A stretch of 64,000 nucleotides of DNA from Microvelia longipes (GCA_018340805.1 JACMZG010001911.1:35613248-35677247), one strand, 5' to 3'; counted from the first letter of the stretch, positions 1 to 13,819 are shown. Translations and numbers: made by a program. The notes: a model not told the origin generated them from the letters alone.

Positions 1-3000
1 AAATAAAAAGGAAAAGAATGCTTGTAAGAAGTTAGTAACGTCGATGTTTATGTAGAGATTTTTACGATTTCATTGAATACTATTTTTCTGTTTAATAATT
101 GAATCGTGAGAAATCTGTATAGAAAGTGAATTAGTTACATTAACTCTAGTGATTTTCTAAATGCATGTTTTTAGAAAGCACAAAAATTTATAGAGGTTTT
201 ATTAATGATTTATTTTAGTAAGGCTATATTTATTATAAATAATATACATTGTTACTTAACCATATACCTTAAAATTGAATAGTAAAACTTAAGCATAGTT
301 GAAATTTTAAAAATCAATTATTTAGAATTAATTAATTACGTAGAATTAATTAATAATTGAGTCTTTTTAAATTCAGAAATTCAAAAAATAAGTTGTTCCA
401 AAACAATTAAAATTAGGAAAGTTTAAATAAAAGAAAATATCGGATGGGAATTCCCTAAAAGAAACCATGGTAGATTAAGATGATGAGAAGACTCACTAAA
501 GAAAAAATATATACATTGTTTACATTAAAAGAACGTACATTTAAAAGCTGGCTGTGACTTAAAGACAAATTCGAATAAAAATTCTATGTCGTATTCGAGA
601 AGAGAATAATGAGTATAAATTACAACTCGTAAGATCCCTTTTAAGTTAATCCAATTTTCAAAAAGTAAATGAACCTGTTTCTGTGAAAATTTCGATCCCG
701 AATTTTCCATGATTTTTGGTTTCTGTATCAAACTCATTGTGATCCGAGATATTTTACGAATTGCCAATTGACTTGTTTAATTAATAATCTGCATTTTACA
801 AAAATGTCCCAACATTATTATTAATGTTATTTATTTGTACATTTTGTCTTTAAATGTATTTTATATACCTCTTAAGAACTTATGTTAACGTTACGCCTAA
901 ATAAAAAAAAAATGTTTATGTATCTTTTCATTAATTTATCTGTTTTGAGCTACATGGTAATTATTGTCTTGATTTGTAATGTATGTCACATACTATATTG
1001 TTAGATATTGAACTTGAGTATGGTATCAAGTTGAGTATCGTATTTAAGTGTGCACTGCTGATGCTATGTTGTTCATATTTCCCAAATTACTCCGTTCCTA
1101 TACATACAGACTTGAAATTTTCTACAGGTGGTTATAACATTATTTAAATGGAACACTTTGATTTAATGTTTCGATATCATGCTCAAAAACCGTTTTTTTT
1201 GAGCAAAAAATTTTTGTTCTTCTTTAAAAAATCTATGTCAAAAGGTTTCATTCTAAAGGTTTAAATGAAGCGTCCACCAAATTTGTGGCGACTATATTAA
1301 TGCATAAACTAATGAAACAATCAAATACGATTTTATCGTAGAAGAAGTTTTCTACGAGATTTTTCACAACCATGTACACAAAACTAGCAGTTTGTTTGTG
1401 TTTTAGATGTTTAATAAAATTATTAAGTTATTATTAAAAAGTGCCTTAATTTTGCTTAATAATGACAATGAAAACCCGGTGAAAAGTTAAATTAGAAAAC
1501 TAATTTAAGTTTTAACGTTATTATTTTTCTGCAAAACCTTATTTTACACCTTCTCTAAATGCGTAACATCAGAATTATAACTAATTATATTATATCAAAT
1601 AATAACTCACAGAAGAGAAATTCATTTCGATGAATTTGACAGAAACAGGTGCCTTACTTTATCACAATAAATATTATATTATATACCATTCTATCGGTTT
1701 TCATATTAGACTTAAGTTATTTTTAGTCATTATTTTATTTAATTTAGCTTCTACAATACATTTTAATTTGTATATTTAAATTTATAAATTATGTATGTTA
1801 TTAATAATATAAATTTATTATTTAAAATAAAGAGAACTGTGATAACCCTTGATGGTTTTCAGTGTATTTTTTATTTACGTTTGAGAGAAAGACAGCGGTA
1901 ACCTTTAGACCAAATCCGCAATGGCTTAAAATTTCAAACTTATGAGTATATAGGTTAACTTATTTTTTAGGTTATGAGTACATTTAATACTGGATAGCCA
2001 AGTGGCTCATGATAAGACCTAACCTGAAGTAGAGTGAATATCGGTTTTTAGTTCGGAGTTTTAGTTGGTATTAGGCACACCCTGAGCCCAACACTGTTGA
2101 CGGATCACTATTTTCTTGCGTAAATGCATTTCTTCCTCTTTTTGGTAAAATTTCTCCCGTGGGACTAATTTTGTCCTCCTAAAATGATCAGGGAGCTACA
2201 ATAAAGAAAGCTGGGGCTGAGCAAAACATAAAAAATAAGTAAAAACCCCTTAAAAAGAGGTTTTAAATAATGAATTATGCAGCCATAATGTTTATTTAAA
2301 AATAAAAACTAGGGAAGTTTCAATTATTGTTTAGGTTTTTTTCAGAGTGGACAGTATATAGTAGTTTCTCTTTAGGATGAGACTTGGGTTCGAAAGCACG
2401 TTTTTTATTACTTTGCTCTAGCTGTTGAGCAAACACAAATATACTACCTAACAACTTACAGTAGAAAGTTAACTAAAAATAACTATCGAACTTTGAATAA
2501 AAGAGAATTGAAAGAAATGTGAAGTAAAACTTATCCCATCGGAAACACATCAGATAAAAACTGTTTAGCAAAACAAAGTTGTCAAATCTTGGACTCTACC
2601 AGTACCAAGTCGTAGCCTACTAATAATTCTTTGTTTGTTAACAGGTCTCACATAAAATTATCCATGAATAAATGAAATATTTTTTCCCTTACAGTATTCG
2701 GCTGTAAGTTGTTTTATTGTACTGATTTAAATTACACATTAAAAAAACCATTAGGTCCCTCACTGAAGTTGCTAGAAATCTAATAATATGAAAAATAAGC
2801 TTTCCACGACGAATATATATACGTATAAGTTATACATATCGCGACATAAGATAAGATAGACAATATTAATTGCCTAGTGTGATTGTGAAAATGCTCCGAA
2901 TTGCTTCTAGAAAAGAGTGTTCGTCAGTGCCACCCTTGGATATGAAACTTGTAACTTATACAGCAAGACTTGGCTAAGGCACTGCCGTGCCCCAAGATAT

Positions 3001-3236
3001 TGTCGAAAACATAAAAAACGGGACACGTTTTGGCCTACTAAGATCGCAGCTGTGATGCATAGTTTGGGGACTTTTTATTGGGGTATCCCTAAACATGTCC
3101 AAATTGATTTCCAAATTAAATTTTTGAATTTAAAACAATTTGAAACTTCGCATAAAACCTGTTTATTTACTAGACTATACCAATATCAATTGTTTAATAA
3201 TCTGAATAAATTATAACACATTTATTTGTCGTTGCA
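1..3236. other. AT-rich intergenic, nothing recognised
   Basis: No domain, RNA or clear repeat seen. The open frame at 2917-3216 (+) has no recognisable motif and sits next to repeat fragments. Confidence 0.5.
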
Positions 3237-3300
3237 CTTTAAGGTACCTCAGAACTTTTCCTCACCACATCGGATTCTTTATGCTCATCCGTTTTATCTG
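3237..3300 (-). repeat. 5S-SINE tail fragment
   Basis: AAGGTACCTCAGAACTTTTC and CACCACATCGGATTC match the 3' tail of the composite retroposon, inverted. Confidence 0.5.
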
Positions 3301-3309
3301 CATTATTTT

Positions 3310-3500
3310 AACTGAATAATTATCCGCATTTCTTTTGAAAAATTTAGAAAAAATCAGTTAGGAGTAGTGCTTGATACTCTATGATTGATATAAAGCATAT
3401 ACCAATCTTCAAACAATAAATTGATTGTTAAGCACGTAAACATGCATTCCAAAAAAAGTCGTCTGGCATGTGGACCATCGTGCCAGAATTTGATGTAAAT
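3310..3500 (+). repeat. Repeat family B copy
   Basis: ATCCGCATTTCTTTTGAAAA ... AACATGCATTCCAAA ... GGCATGTGGACCATCGTGCC. Same order as the copies near 8.3, 8.6, 17.2, 27.1 and 35.0 kb; no coding potential. Confidence 0.5.
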
Positions 3501-3817
3501 TTAAAAACTCATTACATTGCTGTTCTAATTAATCCTGATTTAGAAAAGGTGGGCTTATACGATTTATCTTTTGTTCAATAACAAAGATTTCCTTATGCTT
3601 TAATTTAAAATATAAATTATATCAAATATTTTTATATATATGTATGTAAAAACAAAATATTTAAAATCATAATTTTAAAAATTCATATTAACCATTTTTC
3701 TATTTCTCCTATTTTTCTTAATCATTAATCTTAATATTTGATTATTTTTTACTCTAAATATTTAAAAATATTTTTTAAAGTTGCCAAGATGGAGTTTTAC
3801 TAAAAATTCTACCTGTG

Positions 3818-4115
3818 AAGAACCAGATAAGTCACTAGTGACAAATCAGATAAGTCAATTATCTTCCAAAAGAATAATATGCTCTCAATGTTAAAATAAC
3901 AGGCTGAAAGTATAACAAAAATAATAACTTATTGTCAAAATTTAAAAATTTTAACTTTAATAATAAGTTAAAAACGAACCGCTAAATGGAATACAAAATT
4001 ACAAAAATTTAGACTTATCTTGTTTTAAACCATCATATCACATTGGTAAAAAAACAGGTAAGACCCGTGAAAAACCAGATAAGTCATTCGTGAAGAACCA
4101 GATAAGTCTTATACC
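3818..4115 (+). repeat. Repeated GTGAAGAACCAGATAAGTC motif
   Basis: Occurs at about 3817, 3840 (diverged), 4067 and 4090, with an inverted relative (CTGTTCTTCACTGAGG) at 4282. Simple dispersed repeat of unknown origin. Confidence 0.5.
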
Positions 4116-5810
4116 GTGCCATGTAACAAAAATACAGACATATGCTAGTAGCACCATAAAATGCTTTAAAAATTATAATTTTTGGTAAAATCAGATTATT
4201 TTTATTGTTTATACTTTAATTTTGAGAGCATGTCAAACTTTAAAACTGCTCCCCTGAAAAATTTAGTTTTTCAGACTTAACCTGTTCTTCACTGAGGCCA
4301 TCGGTTTATCAGGTCTCATTTGTTTTAAGCAAAGGAGGACTCATCAGTGAAAGAGGGGGGTGGGATGGACCACTCTATATATTAAACATTGTTAAAAATA
4401 TTTGTTACACTTACATACATACACTTACAGATACTTCTACGGAGAAAGGAGACAGTTCCGTGGCTACACCTAGTCTTTTTTAGTTAAATATTGTCATTTA
4501 GTTTTTCCCGTGGATCCCCTGCCTGCAGTGCGAGCATAGCATTTGACATTCGCACTGCAACAAAGAATTCAGTTTTTTATCTTATTCCAAAATAAAAATG
4601 ATTTGAAGTTTTCACAAAGTAAAAGTATTATAAAAAGTAAAAATATATCAATTAAAAAGTTGATTAATCCAAAACAATTTTCAGCAACAAAAATCTAACA
4701 AGTAAACAAATGTTATTAAAAGGATCAATTAATCCGGGGATTCAATACGAGCTAAAGAAAATTGAATTCTTTTTTAAAAACAGTAAATAAAATCATAAAA
4801 AGCAATTGACACCTCGGAGGGGTTGAGGTATTGCCCGGTCCCATGGAGCCAGTCTAGATTAATATTTTTCTTTTATAGGTACGTTAAAATTTTTCTTTTC
4901 TATTTATCTATAAAATTTCGTTGTAAATAATATTAGACACACAATTCTCTGGTATTATTCGTCTGGCCTAAATATCATTATGAGAAGTGTAAAATTAAAT
5001 GCATATTTTGAAAACGTAAGAAAATATTAAAACTATTTTGACAGATAATTTTTCTCCTTTATGTACTTTTTAAACGAGTTTACATTTTTCTTTATAGTTT
5101 TTATTATTTTGTGTTTAAGAAAATAAAGACTTCTTGAAGGAAACTTTAGAGAAGTCCTATACTCTAGTCCTTTATTTGAAGTCATTTGTTTGTTAAAAGT
5201 CTTATGGATTCCTGTTGAAATTGTTTTTCCTTGAGAGCTGATGAAGTTAAATGACGCCTTATATTTTACAATATAGCTCCTTAGACAAACAGCGAAGGGT
5301 TCTAATATTATTTTGGTAATAGTGGACAAAACCTAAATGTTTTTGTAAATTGATAAATTCCATCATCTTTGAAATCCGCCCTTATATTACTGAGAGTCCA
5401 AATACTACAAAATGGTATTACAAACAATCTTAAAGATATTTAAATGATTGATAATATGATAATATAGAGATCTTCAATGTCAATCAATGTTCAATCTTAG
5501 TCATTAAAGATTTTGAATCACTGAAAGAAATATAATAAAACGGAAATTGAAAGCCACCTTTTCAGACTGGCTATCACGTGTTTAAATACGAACGATTTCC
5601 CCTTAGGTTGACTCTTGAGGCCAGTGCTCCGGCAAAATCAAACTAATAGACAAATTTAAACCTGGATCATAGTGAATTTCCAAATGCTTTAGTTAGAAAT
5701 CGTGATTTGTCAAAACGTGACATGATATTGTACGTTCGCAACGATAAAATCAGAAATAAAATTGATAATGAAATAAATCTTGGCTCTTACGTTTTATTAC
5801 ATTATAGAGT

Positions 5811-6460
5811 CATTCCATGTCAAATCAACACAAAAAAGTACATATTTGGACTCGGATGTCAAAGATTTTAATATAATTTGGCTGACAGGTAGGCACCATA
5901 GAAGGAAGAAAAAACCCAGAATTTTAGCTCATTCGATGCAGCTAGGTGGCGAATATATAAAAAAATGTGATTTTTCAACATTTCTTTGACTACAAATATG
6001 GCTGTATCTAAAATTCTGCATAGGATATGACTTTTATTTTGATGGTGTTTGAAAGCTTAAGTTTGGCCCTTTCAAATAGATTCTACATAATTTTGTATAA
6101 TTAGTTACAAGTTTAGTAAAATAAAAATACTAATATCTCAAAGAGCCAATTTTTAAAAATTTTGAATAATTTCCTAGAAAGTGCTTAAATTGTTAGTAAA
6201 ATGTCCAGAAAGTTTCATTTTGTGACCACCATGGAATTGGACACAGTAGCGCATAACGTGTGTCAAGGTATGTTAAAGTGTAAAAAAGTTAAGATTTATC
6301 GCATAATCATTGAAAGAAATTGCAAAAAAGTTACTTTTAATTAATTTTTAATTAATTAGTTTAATTTTAAATAATTTGGCTGACACCTGTCAGCCAAATT
6401 ATATTAAAATTGGAGATATCACGTGTTTTTACCATTGTTGATTTGATATGGAATGACCCT
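5811..6460. repeat. Foldback/MITE-like element with ~80-bp inverted ends
   Basis: Left arm 5811-5893 (GTCATTCCATGTCAAATCAA ... TATAATTTGGCTGACAGGT). Right arm 6388-6460 is its diverged inverse. At 6371-6402 the inner end forms a perfect 15-bp-arm palindrome with loop CC. Confidence 0.6.
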
Positions 6461-6599
6461 ATAGTAATGAAAGCACTATGAATTTTTGATTTATTAAACA
6501 ACTTCTCGACTTTTAGTGAATTAATAACAGTCATTTTAGGGTTTTGAGGGGGTTGCAATGATGTCATGCATATAGACAAATAGACAATATATTATCTAA

Positions 6600-8050
6600 T
6601 AAACACTATGTCTATTATACTTAATAAACACGAAATATTATCGTGTCCCTTAGAAAAGTCTAGGAAATCGTACACATTCATGCATGTGAATGTATTTGTG
6701 ATCCGTAAGTCAACAGATTCAGAACATACGAATAACCTCATAAGCGTAATATCTGTTGAAATTCTCTAAGAACCCCCACTCCCTCCAGAATCCTTTCTTA
6801 ATTTTGTAAGCAGCTTCGTCTTTTATGCTAAAATTTGTTTCTGTAACAAGCTTTCACTTTCAAAGTTATACGGTATGATAAGTCTTATACTAGTTAAAGA
6901 TTAGAGATATTAAGTACTTGAGTAGATATTATAATCTAATGAATAATTTGACAACAATAATAATAAGTGACATGTCACGGTAAAAGAAGCTAAGTTTTGA
7001 ACTTAGCTTAGAAGTTGAGTTTAGAAAATGCTGGAATCTCATTACATAACAGTTGGAAACTTGTTCAGCAATTACTAAATTTAGATTTCGACAAACTTTT
7101 AGTTCCCTAACGCTTTCAAAAAATGTGTTTGAAACATATTTTTTTTCACACAAAAACATTCCACTAAACGACTACAGTCAAGATTTTGACTTATATGAAG
7201 TTCTATATTATTTTAAACTGGTCCAGAACACTCAAAAATAATCATGACAAAAATTAAAGAATAACAGCATATTTAAAAAATAAACGAAGGGAAAAAAGAA
7301 ATTAGAATAAGGAAAGATAGGAAAAGTGACGTAAAATTGGATCTGAAGTCGAGGGAGGGAGGTGGGGATGTGAGAGTCTCCAGCCCACTGTCTTCAGTAT
7401 TAGTTTAGCCCTTATACATCCTATTACAACCATACACATTCATACTACCCCTAACAATCAATCAATTAATCATCAATTATCGATACTAAACCAATAAACA
7501 AGCCAATCCGAAATAATTAAGTCAAGTTAGTCGAGTTTTAATAAGAAATTTTCGAAAATAAAAACTTTTCTTCTAAGATCAAACATAGGTTTCTGGCAAA
7601 CAGTTAGAGATTATTTTAAAGTTACTCTTTTTAATTTAGTTTTATTATTTATTCAAAAAATATATTATTTTTGGAAATAATTTTGATTATGGTTATTAAA
7701 TTATTAAAAAATTAAAGTCATGCATATTTAAACACATTGAATTGATTAAGAAACCTAATTTTGTAACTATAATAAAAACAAATATTTTAAACCAACGTTA
7801 AAAATAAAATGAGTGAGAATGTTAATTTTAACAGATTTTACAACCTAATGCTTTTCTTAGTCACCAGTAAGCAGTAAGCTTAGAATCAAGTAGCCTGAAA
7901 TTGCTTAAAAATATGTTAATTTATATTTATCGCCAAATATTCATCAAAGCAATGAATCTACACGTTCATTAAGAAGTTTTGTCATAGGCAGTATTCGTCC
8001 CACGATTCAGCAAGAAATCAGGTTAGCTGGCCTTATTATCTTATCTTTTT
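6600..8050. other. Intergenic, only a family C fragment
   Basis: ATTATCGTGTCCCTTAGAAA at 6637 matches family C. Otherwise no feature seen. Confidence 0.4.
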
Positions 8051-8053
8051 ATG

Positions 8054-8060
<7 letters not shown>

Positions 8061-8137
<77 letters not shown>
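8061..8137. repeat. (AT)n microsatellite
   Basis: Pure dinucleotide run. Confidence 0.95.
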
Positions 8138-8138
<1 letters not shown>

Positions 8139-8274
8139 CAATAGATCAAATTATTATTATAATTATTAAAACAAAATTCATATAAATACATGGATTTCTG
8201 CAGTTAATTTGAAGTTGCCAACTGCCTAAAAAACAGCTTGGTATATTGTCATAGTAAAAGATTGGAAAATTATC

Positions 8275-8725
8275 AGTGCGAGAAAAAATATCTGGTCCAC
8301 AAGCTGGGCGAATTTTTCTTAGAGATGCGTGCTTTCTTTAATAAGTTTTCCGGTAAATGCTTAGCGGAAAACCGTTTATAGCCTGAGCAGTAGCGTCATA
8401 ACTTGTTATTAAAGTGTTCAGGATTTTTTTAAAGAAAATACTCATATTCATTCGATTGTTTTACAAATCTATAGTCATCATTCCAATATCGGCACAACAC
8501 AGCTAAAATTATTCACACAAAGCTAATTATTATTCGCACTCAAAGCTAATGCTAATTATTAGCGCACTTTCTTTGATAAATCCGGAAAGATTAAATAACA
8601 AGTTGTGAAGCTACTGCTTAGGTTATAGAACATATACGGGAAACTTAAGCAAAATTGGATTGTTGAGTATGAAACCACGTAAAGAAAATTCGCCCGGCTT
8701 GCGGACCTTGGACCAAAATTACTTG
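8275..8725. repeat. Repeat family B, two copies head to head
   Basis: Minus copy 8275-8410 (GGTCCACAAGCTGGGCGAAT, GATGCGTGC, CCTGAGCAGTAGCGTCATAA). Plus copy 8556-8725 (TGCGCACTTTCTTTGATAAA, GCTACTGCTTAGGTTATAGA, GCCCGGCTTGCGGACC). Together they form an inverted pair. Confidence 0.55.
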
Positions 8726-8821
8726 TTACGAAGTTCATGACAGCAAAATATAAGTTATATTGTAATAAAATAAAGGTAATATAAGTCATATTATGAGTTA
8801 TATTATTGTGTAAATATGAAA

Positions 8822-8900
8822 TTAAAAAATTATCACCGGTAAGGTTCGAACCTGTGAACCTTGGCTTTAAGTGGCCATATCGGCGATAAATATCTAATCC
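8822..8900 (-). repeat. tRNA-like fragment (T arm)
   Basis: Minus strand CACAGGTTCGAACCTTACCG is a good box B / T arm. The 5' half is degenerate. Probably a tRNA-derived SINE head or tRNA relic. Confidence 0.35.
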
Positions 8901-9054
8901 TTAAATAAATGTTATATTCCATACGTCAAAGTTTAAATCCTCGCGTAAATAGTAGTGACGGAGGAGGGATCATATATTTTATAGTTTCATCTGTTATGAG
9001 ATTCGATGAGATATGCTATCATACATAATACAATACAAAAAAATTAATTTATAG

Positions 9055-9245
9055 GAAATCGTATTCGCTATGCTCATCCCCACTACTTCGGACTCGCTTC
9101 GCTCGTTCTCAGAATATAGACATTACCAACTTTACATTACAGTACGCCTTTGGACTAACACATCTCGGCCTACAGACATTTGTTTTATTTCCAGCGGTCA
9201 CCTATCCTTGTACTGACCTCGTTCAATGCTGCTTAACACTTGAGA
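9055..9245 (-). mobile_element. 5S-like SINE segment plus tail
   Basis: Minus-strand reading: TTAAGCAGCATTGAACGAGG, TCAGTACAAGGATAGGTGAC and CGCTGG give the clearest 5S rRNA match in the window, followed by GAGAACGAGCGAAGCGAGTC and CATAGCGAATACGA. Confidence 0.65.
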
Positions 9246-9485
9246 TCCGTCAAAAACCGTAGATATGCTAGTCTTAATATTTCATTTCATTTTATATTTT
9301 TTTATTAAATACTTTATACGTTTGTTTATCACAAAAAAAATACTTTTTTGTCAAATACAAATGTTAATCATTTAAAATTGAACGAATGCTGATAATATAA
9401 TGAAAATTGGAAAAATTGTTCGTCTTTATGCATTTTGTATACGTGCTGAAATTCAATGAATAAAAACCTGAATTTTCACATTTTT

Positions 9486-9630
9486 GCTGTGATTATTGCC
9501 GGTTAATGACGTTATAAAAAAATGCGGAAAGCATATCTAGTAGCATAACTAGTTAATTTGGTTCTTTATAGAAGATTTGCTTTCTGGATTTTTTTATTAC
9601 TTCATTAACCGGCAATAATTACTTAGCAGA
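9486..9630. repeat. Inverted repeat related to composite retroposon part 1
   Basis: GATTATTGCCGGTTAATGAC at 9491 is matched in inverse by TTCATTAACCGGCAATAATT near 9602. The arms are about 50 bp with a loop of about 40 bp. The motif corresponds to the CATCAACCCGCAATAATGAC of the retroposon. Confidence 0.6.
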
Positions 9631-9824
9631 AATTTGGAAAATTCATAAAACGGGAAACATAAACATTCAAACTAGGAGCTACGATGATAACAGAGAGACA
9701 ACTTTGTGTAAACTACTGAGGAGGTCTTAAAGCACCTATAACGGATAATTCAGGTAAAATTCCGGTTTCGAATTTTTAATAAAGAAAAGTTATAAAAATT
9801 AAACCGTTGTTATTGGCTTTAATC

Positions 9825-9870
9825 TTATTTCTTTCTCTCATTTATATCATAGGTATATAGGAAAAATATG
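9825..9870 (+). repeat. Start fragment of composite retroposon
   Basis: CTCTCATTTATATCATAGGT and ATATAGGAAAA match the first bases of the element at 24905. Confidence 0.4.
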
Positions 9871-9879
9871 AAATCCATC

Positions 9880-11630
9880 TGTTTTTTCAAAACTATTTTC
9901 CCTGTCAGGAAATCAGGATTTCTCTCTATGAGCCAAACCTCATAACCTCATTTTTCCTTTGAAATTTCACTAAATTGCTCTATAATTTAATTTCGCTTGA
10001 GTCTTCTTTTTACGCTTGATATTCTAAGTAGTACGAATTCTGAGGCAAGATTACACAAGTAGGGTCCGGGGGACCCTTGAGGATCCGTGGAAAATTTTTA
10101 AGGGGTCCGTGAGCTCATAATCGAACTAGTATAGATAACTCTGTGAACAATTTATTAAATTAACTGCCCATTGCTTGCTGTAAATACTTAAATACTTTTT
10201 TTAATCAAGAAATTAATAGCTAACCTTGAATATATTGGTAATTAGAAATACTACTCATCAACTGCAGGAAAAGTTCTATCGAGATTCTGCTTTTTTTATT
10301 TACAATTTTAGAGCGACCTTATATAGGTTGAAATAAAAACTATCGGTTACAAAAGATATTGGTTTTGGACGAATGGTCGCGAATTTCAATTAATCAGGAA
10401 ACTGGGCATTTAAATTAAAGTCATTTCATTGACTGAATTTGTCAATTGTAGACTGCTAAAGATAATTAGGGTCGATAAAGTGCTCGCTTGAGTCAAGATA
10501 AACTCATAAATATGCCTTTTTTCTGATGAAAATTTGTTACAAATAAACAAAGAAATTAAAAAACAAAGAAAGCTTTAGAAAATAAATTTTTTTAAAGCTT
10601 TATTCTGATACAAGTTCTTGAGTTGCTGTTTAATTTTTCATACAAGTGTTTAACGCAGGAAGGTTAAAAATGAGTGTAAGTTTCAAATTGATGGGGGGGG
10701 GTCATAAACGATAGGAGGTCCGCCAAGGACCGTTTATCTGAAATAGGGGCTTGCAAGGCTCAGATGTTTGGGTTACTTTGATCTAAGGGAGTAGCGAAGT
10801 CATCTTAATTGAATATTGCGTGGTGTTATCATAATCCCTTTTCTCATTTTAATCTCAACTCCCTTGTATATTTACTTAATAATAAAAAGTATTAAACAAA
10901 TAGAAATCGTAAAAAAATACTCTCTGTAAAGAATACATTTTTTGCATAAATTATTGTGTAGTAATCAGTAGATTAAATTTAAAATAAAGTACTTTTGATA
11001 TGATTCAATGACTAATCATTATTCCCAGTATTAATCTTTTCAATAAAAGGGAATTATATTTGTAAATTATAAAACTCTGACGTGAACAAGGCAGATTGGA
11101 TAATATGATTATGTTATATCATACAATACGTATCGATGCACATGTGTTGTTAATGTTAATAAGCTTTATATCATCTACTATTGTCATAAAAACTAAGTAA
11201 ATATTGCTAATTGTTTCTTTAATATGGTAAATATTATATAAAAAAATTCAATAAAATAGATTAACTATCTATTTTAGATTAACATCTTTAAGTTTTCAAA
11301 AATTCATTAAAAATTAAAAAATCATCTTATTGAGTTGAAATTTTAATGTATCGCTTTACGTTTGAAACTAGCATATTATGTATATATCAACAAAGTATAC
11401 ATTACGTTAAGAACACTGCATCCCCATAAAATATTGTAAATCGATTACTTTTGTTTACAAGGATTGCAAATTGGTATTTTACTAAAAAAAAAATTCTTGC
11501 ATTTATTCCTATGATTCTTACATTAAAATACATAGGCATACGTGTGTGGAAAAATACATACATATACACAATTTAATTGGAATTTTTTCGTATAATATTA
11601 ACCACATAAATTAAACAAATAGCAATATTT
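9880..11630. other. Intergenic with GC-richer transposon-like scraps
   Basis: GGTCCGGGGGACCCTTGAGG (10062) and GGAGGTCCGCCAAGGACCGT (10714) stand out in AT-rich DNA and look like remnants of DNA transposons. No coding sequence or ends could be defined. Confidence 0.3.
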
Positions 11631-11635
11631 ACACA

Positions 11636-11760
11636 CATTTCAGATAACACCTGAAATGTTCTACTCGCTATATGTTACATGTGTTTATGGAACATTTCAG
11701 ATAACATCTGAAATGTATACTCGCTATATGTTACATGTGTTTATGTAAAATTTCAGATAC
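11636..11760 (+). repeat. Short tandem repeat with hairpin units
   Basis: Just over two copies of a unit holding CATTTCAGATAACACCTGAA and CTCGCTATATGTTACATGTG. Each ATTTCAGATAAC-CTGAAAT part can form a hairpin. Confidence 0.75.
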
Positions 11761-11879
11761 AACAACATTAAATCTTTAAAAATAAGGGGAAAACATGGTC
11801 ATAGACTTTCCAAATTGGTCTATACTCCTAACAAATTGATTCTTGCGAGTTCAAATTTACCATTCTTATTTTGGTAACT

Positions 11880-13819
11880 TTTTCCCAAATATGGTATAAA
11901 AATAACCACATTTTTAATTTAATATTGGTAATTTAGATACCACATTTGGTAACTTTGTAAAGGTGAATTTAGAGCTAACCGTAATGTTTGCCTATTTTAA
12001 AACAGCAATGAAATTCAATACCAATATCACTATATTACGGTAATTTGGCACAATGCTCTTGTTCGACATATAACATAGATTTTTTTTAAACCTTTCATTC
12101 TTGCATCAATAGTTTTCAACAAAAATCTATGATATATGTCAAACAATATCTTAACAAAAAATTACAAAATTAGAGATATTGGAATCATATTTATTAAAAT
12201 TTAATTCACTTTCCAAATAGGCAACAATACTATATTTACTATATATTACTATATGTTTCCCAAAAGTAGTAACTAAATTAATATTGTTTTAGTAATAGTT
12301 ACCAAAACAATATTAATAAATTTGATTTCGATTTGAATTGAAACCAATAAATATTAGTAAATTTTAACTTGATTTGAATTGAAACCAAATTAATATTAGT
12401 AAATTAGAACTCGATTTGAATTGAAACCAAAACAATAATAGTAAATTTGTTTTGAAACCAAAACAATATTAGTAAATTTGAACTCGATTTGAACTGAAAC
12501 CAAAACAATATTAGTAAATTTGAACTCGATTTGAATTGAAACCAAAACGCAATATTAGTAAATTTTAACTCGATTTGATTTGAAACCAACAATATTAGTA
12601 AATTTGAACTCGATTGAATTGAAACCAAAGCAATATTAGTAAATTTGAGCTCGATTTGAATGAACCAAAGCAATATTAGGAACTCGATTTGAATTGAAAC
12701 CAAAGCAATATTAGTAAATTTGAGCTCGATTTGAATTGAAACCAAAGCAATATTAGTAAATTTGAACTCGATTTGAATTGAAACCAAAGCAATATTAGTA
12801 AATTTCGATTTGAATTGAAACCAAAGCAATATTAGTAAATTTGAACTCGATTTGAATTGAAACCAAAGCAATATTAGTAAATTTGAGCTCGATTTGAATT
12901 GAAACAAAGCAATATTAGTAATTTGAGCTCGATTTGAATTGAAACCAAAGCAATATTAGTAAATTTTGAACTCGATTTGAATTGAAACCAAAGCAATAGT
13001 AAATTTGAGCTCGATTTGAATTGAACCAAAGCAATATTAGTAAATTTGAACGATTTGATTTGAAATTGAAACAAAGCAATATTAGTAAATTTGAGCTCGA
13101 TTTGAATTGAAACCAAAGCAATATTAGTAAATTTGAACTCGTAAGAGTTGATTCGCTGGGGGTAAAAAATATTTTTGAAAGTCTAGAATCATGTTTTTCG
13201 CTTTTTTTAAGTATTTAATTTTGGTGCGCCTGTTCCACCATGTTAAACATATATAAATTTCAAAACCAATCTTTAAGATACAAATATCACCTGCATTTGA
13301 ACGTAAAAATAAATCGTTTCCTCCTTCCGCATTCTTAACTAATCCTGCCCTTGTATATGAATACCCACTATAAATCTTAATATTAAGATTTATAGTGGAT
13401 TAATTTTAATTAAGATATCAATCTTAATATTAACGGAATTTAAATATTGTATGTAGTATGACTATTGGAGTACGACTGATAATGAAATCAAAGAAATTAG
13501 TGTTTTATCTTTAATCTCGGAAATAATGGATTAGTTTAACTATGCTTACATTACAGAGACTTCCATTTACCTTTTATCGTATTTTAGCGAATTTCCAAAA
13601 GATTAATGAGCTTAGTAGGTTGAAGTCATGTTTTTACACTTACTTTGTTCAGACGCGGGATTTGTCAGGGGGTACAACCTCGTGTACAACCCCCCAGCGG
13701 GTTCAACCCCCTCAGCAATACTATTACTACGTGTGAACGAAGTAATAGTAATAGTAAGTTATATCAAAATAGACTTGGTTCCTGGAGATATCAAACATGT
13801 TCTAAGTTTTCTTCACCCA
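11880..13819. repeat. 1.94 kb tandem duplication, unit 1
   Basis: Begins TTTCCCAAATATGGTATAAA and ends ATGTTCTAAGTTTTCTTCAC. Contains a 42-bp minisatellite (about 12330-13139), a 34-bp perfect palindrome near 13366-13399, and TACAACCCCCCAGCGGG at about 13683. Almost identical to unit 2, differing by small indels. Short open frames in it come from the minisatellite or recur in both units, with no recognisable domain. Confidence 0.9.
12330..13139. repeat. 42-bp minisatellite array, block 1
   Basis: About 20 units of the type GAATTGAAACCAAAGCAATA + TTAGTAAATTTGAGCTCGAT + TT. GAGCTC and GAACTC variants alternate, giving an 84-bp higher-order unit. The minus-strand frame reads a 14-residue repeat and is not a protein. 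Confidence 0.9.

Noticed and set aside
5033..5329. 98-codon minus-strand frame, Lys/Ser-rich
   Set aside because: No recognisable motif, no splice or start support, and composition as expected by chance.
9185..9245. True 5S rRNA gene
   Set aside because: Only the 3' half is similar. It lacks the 5' half and is fused to the SINE tail that recurs elsewhere.
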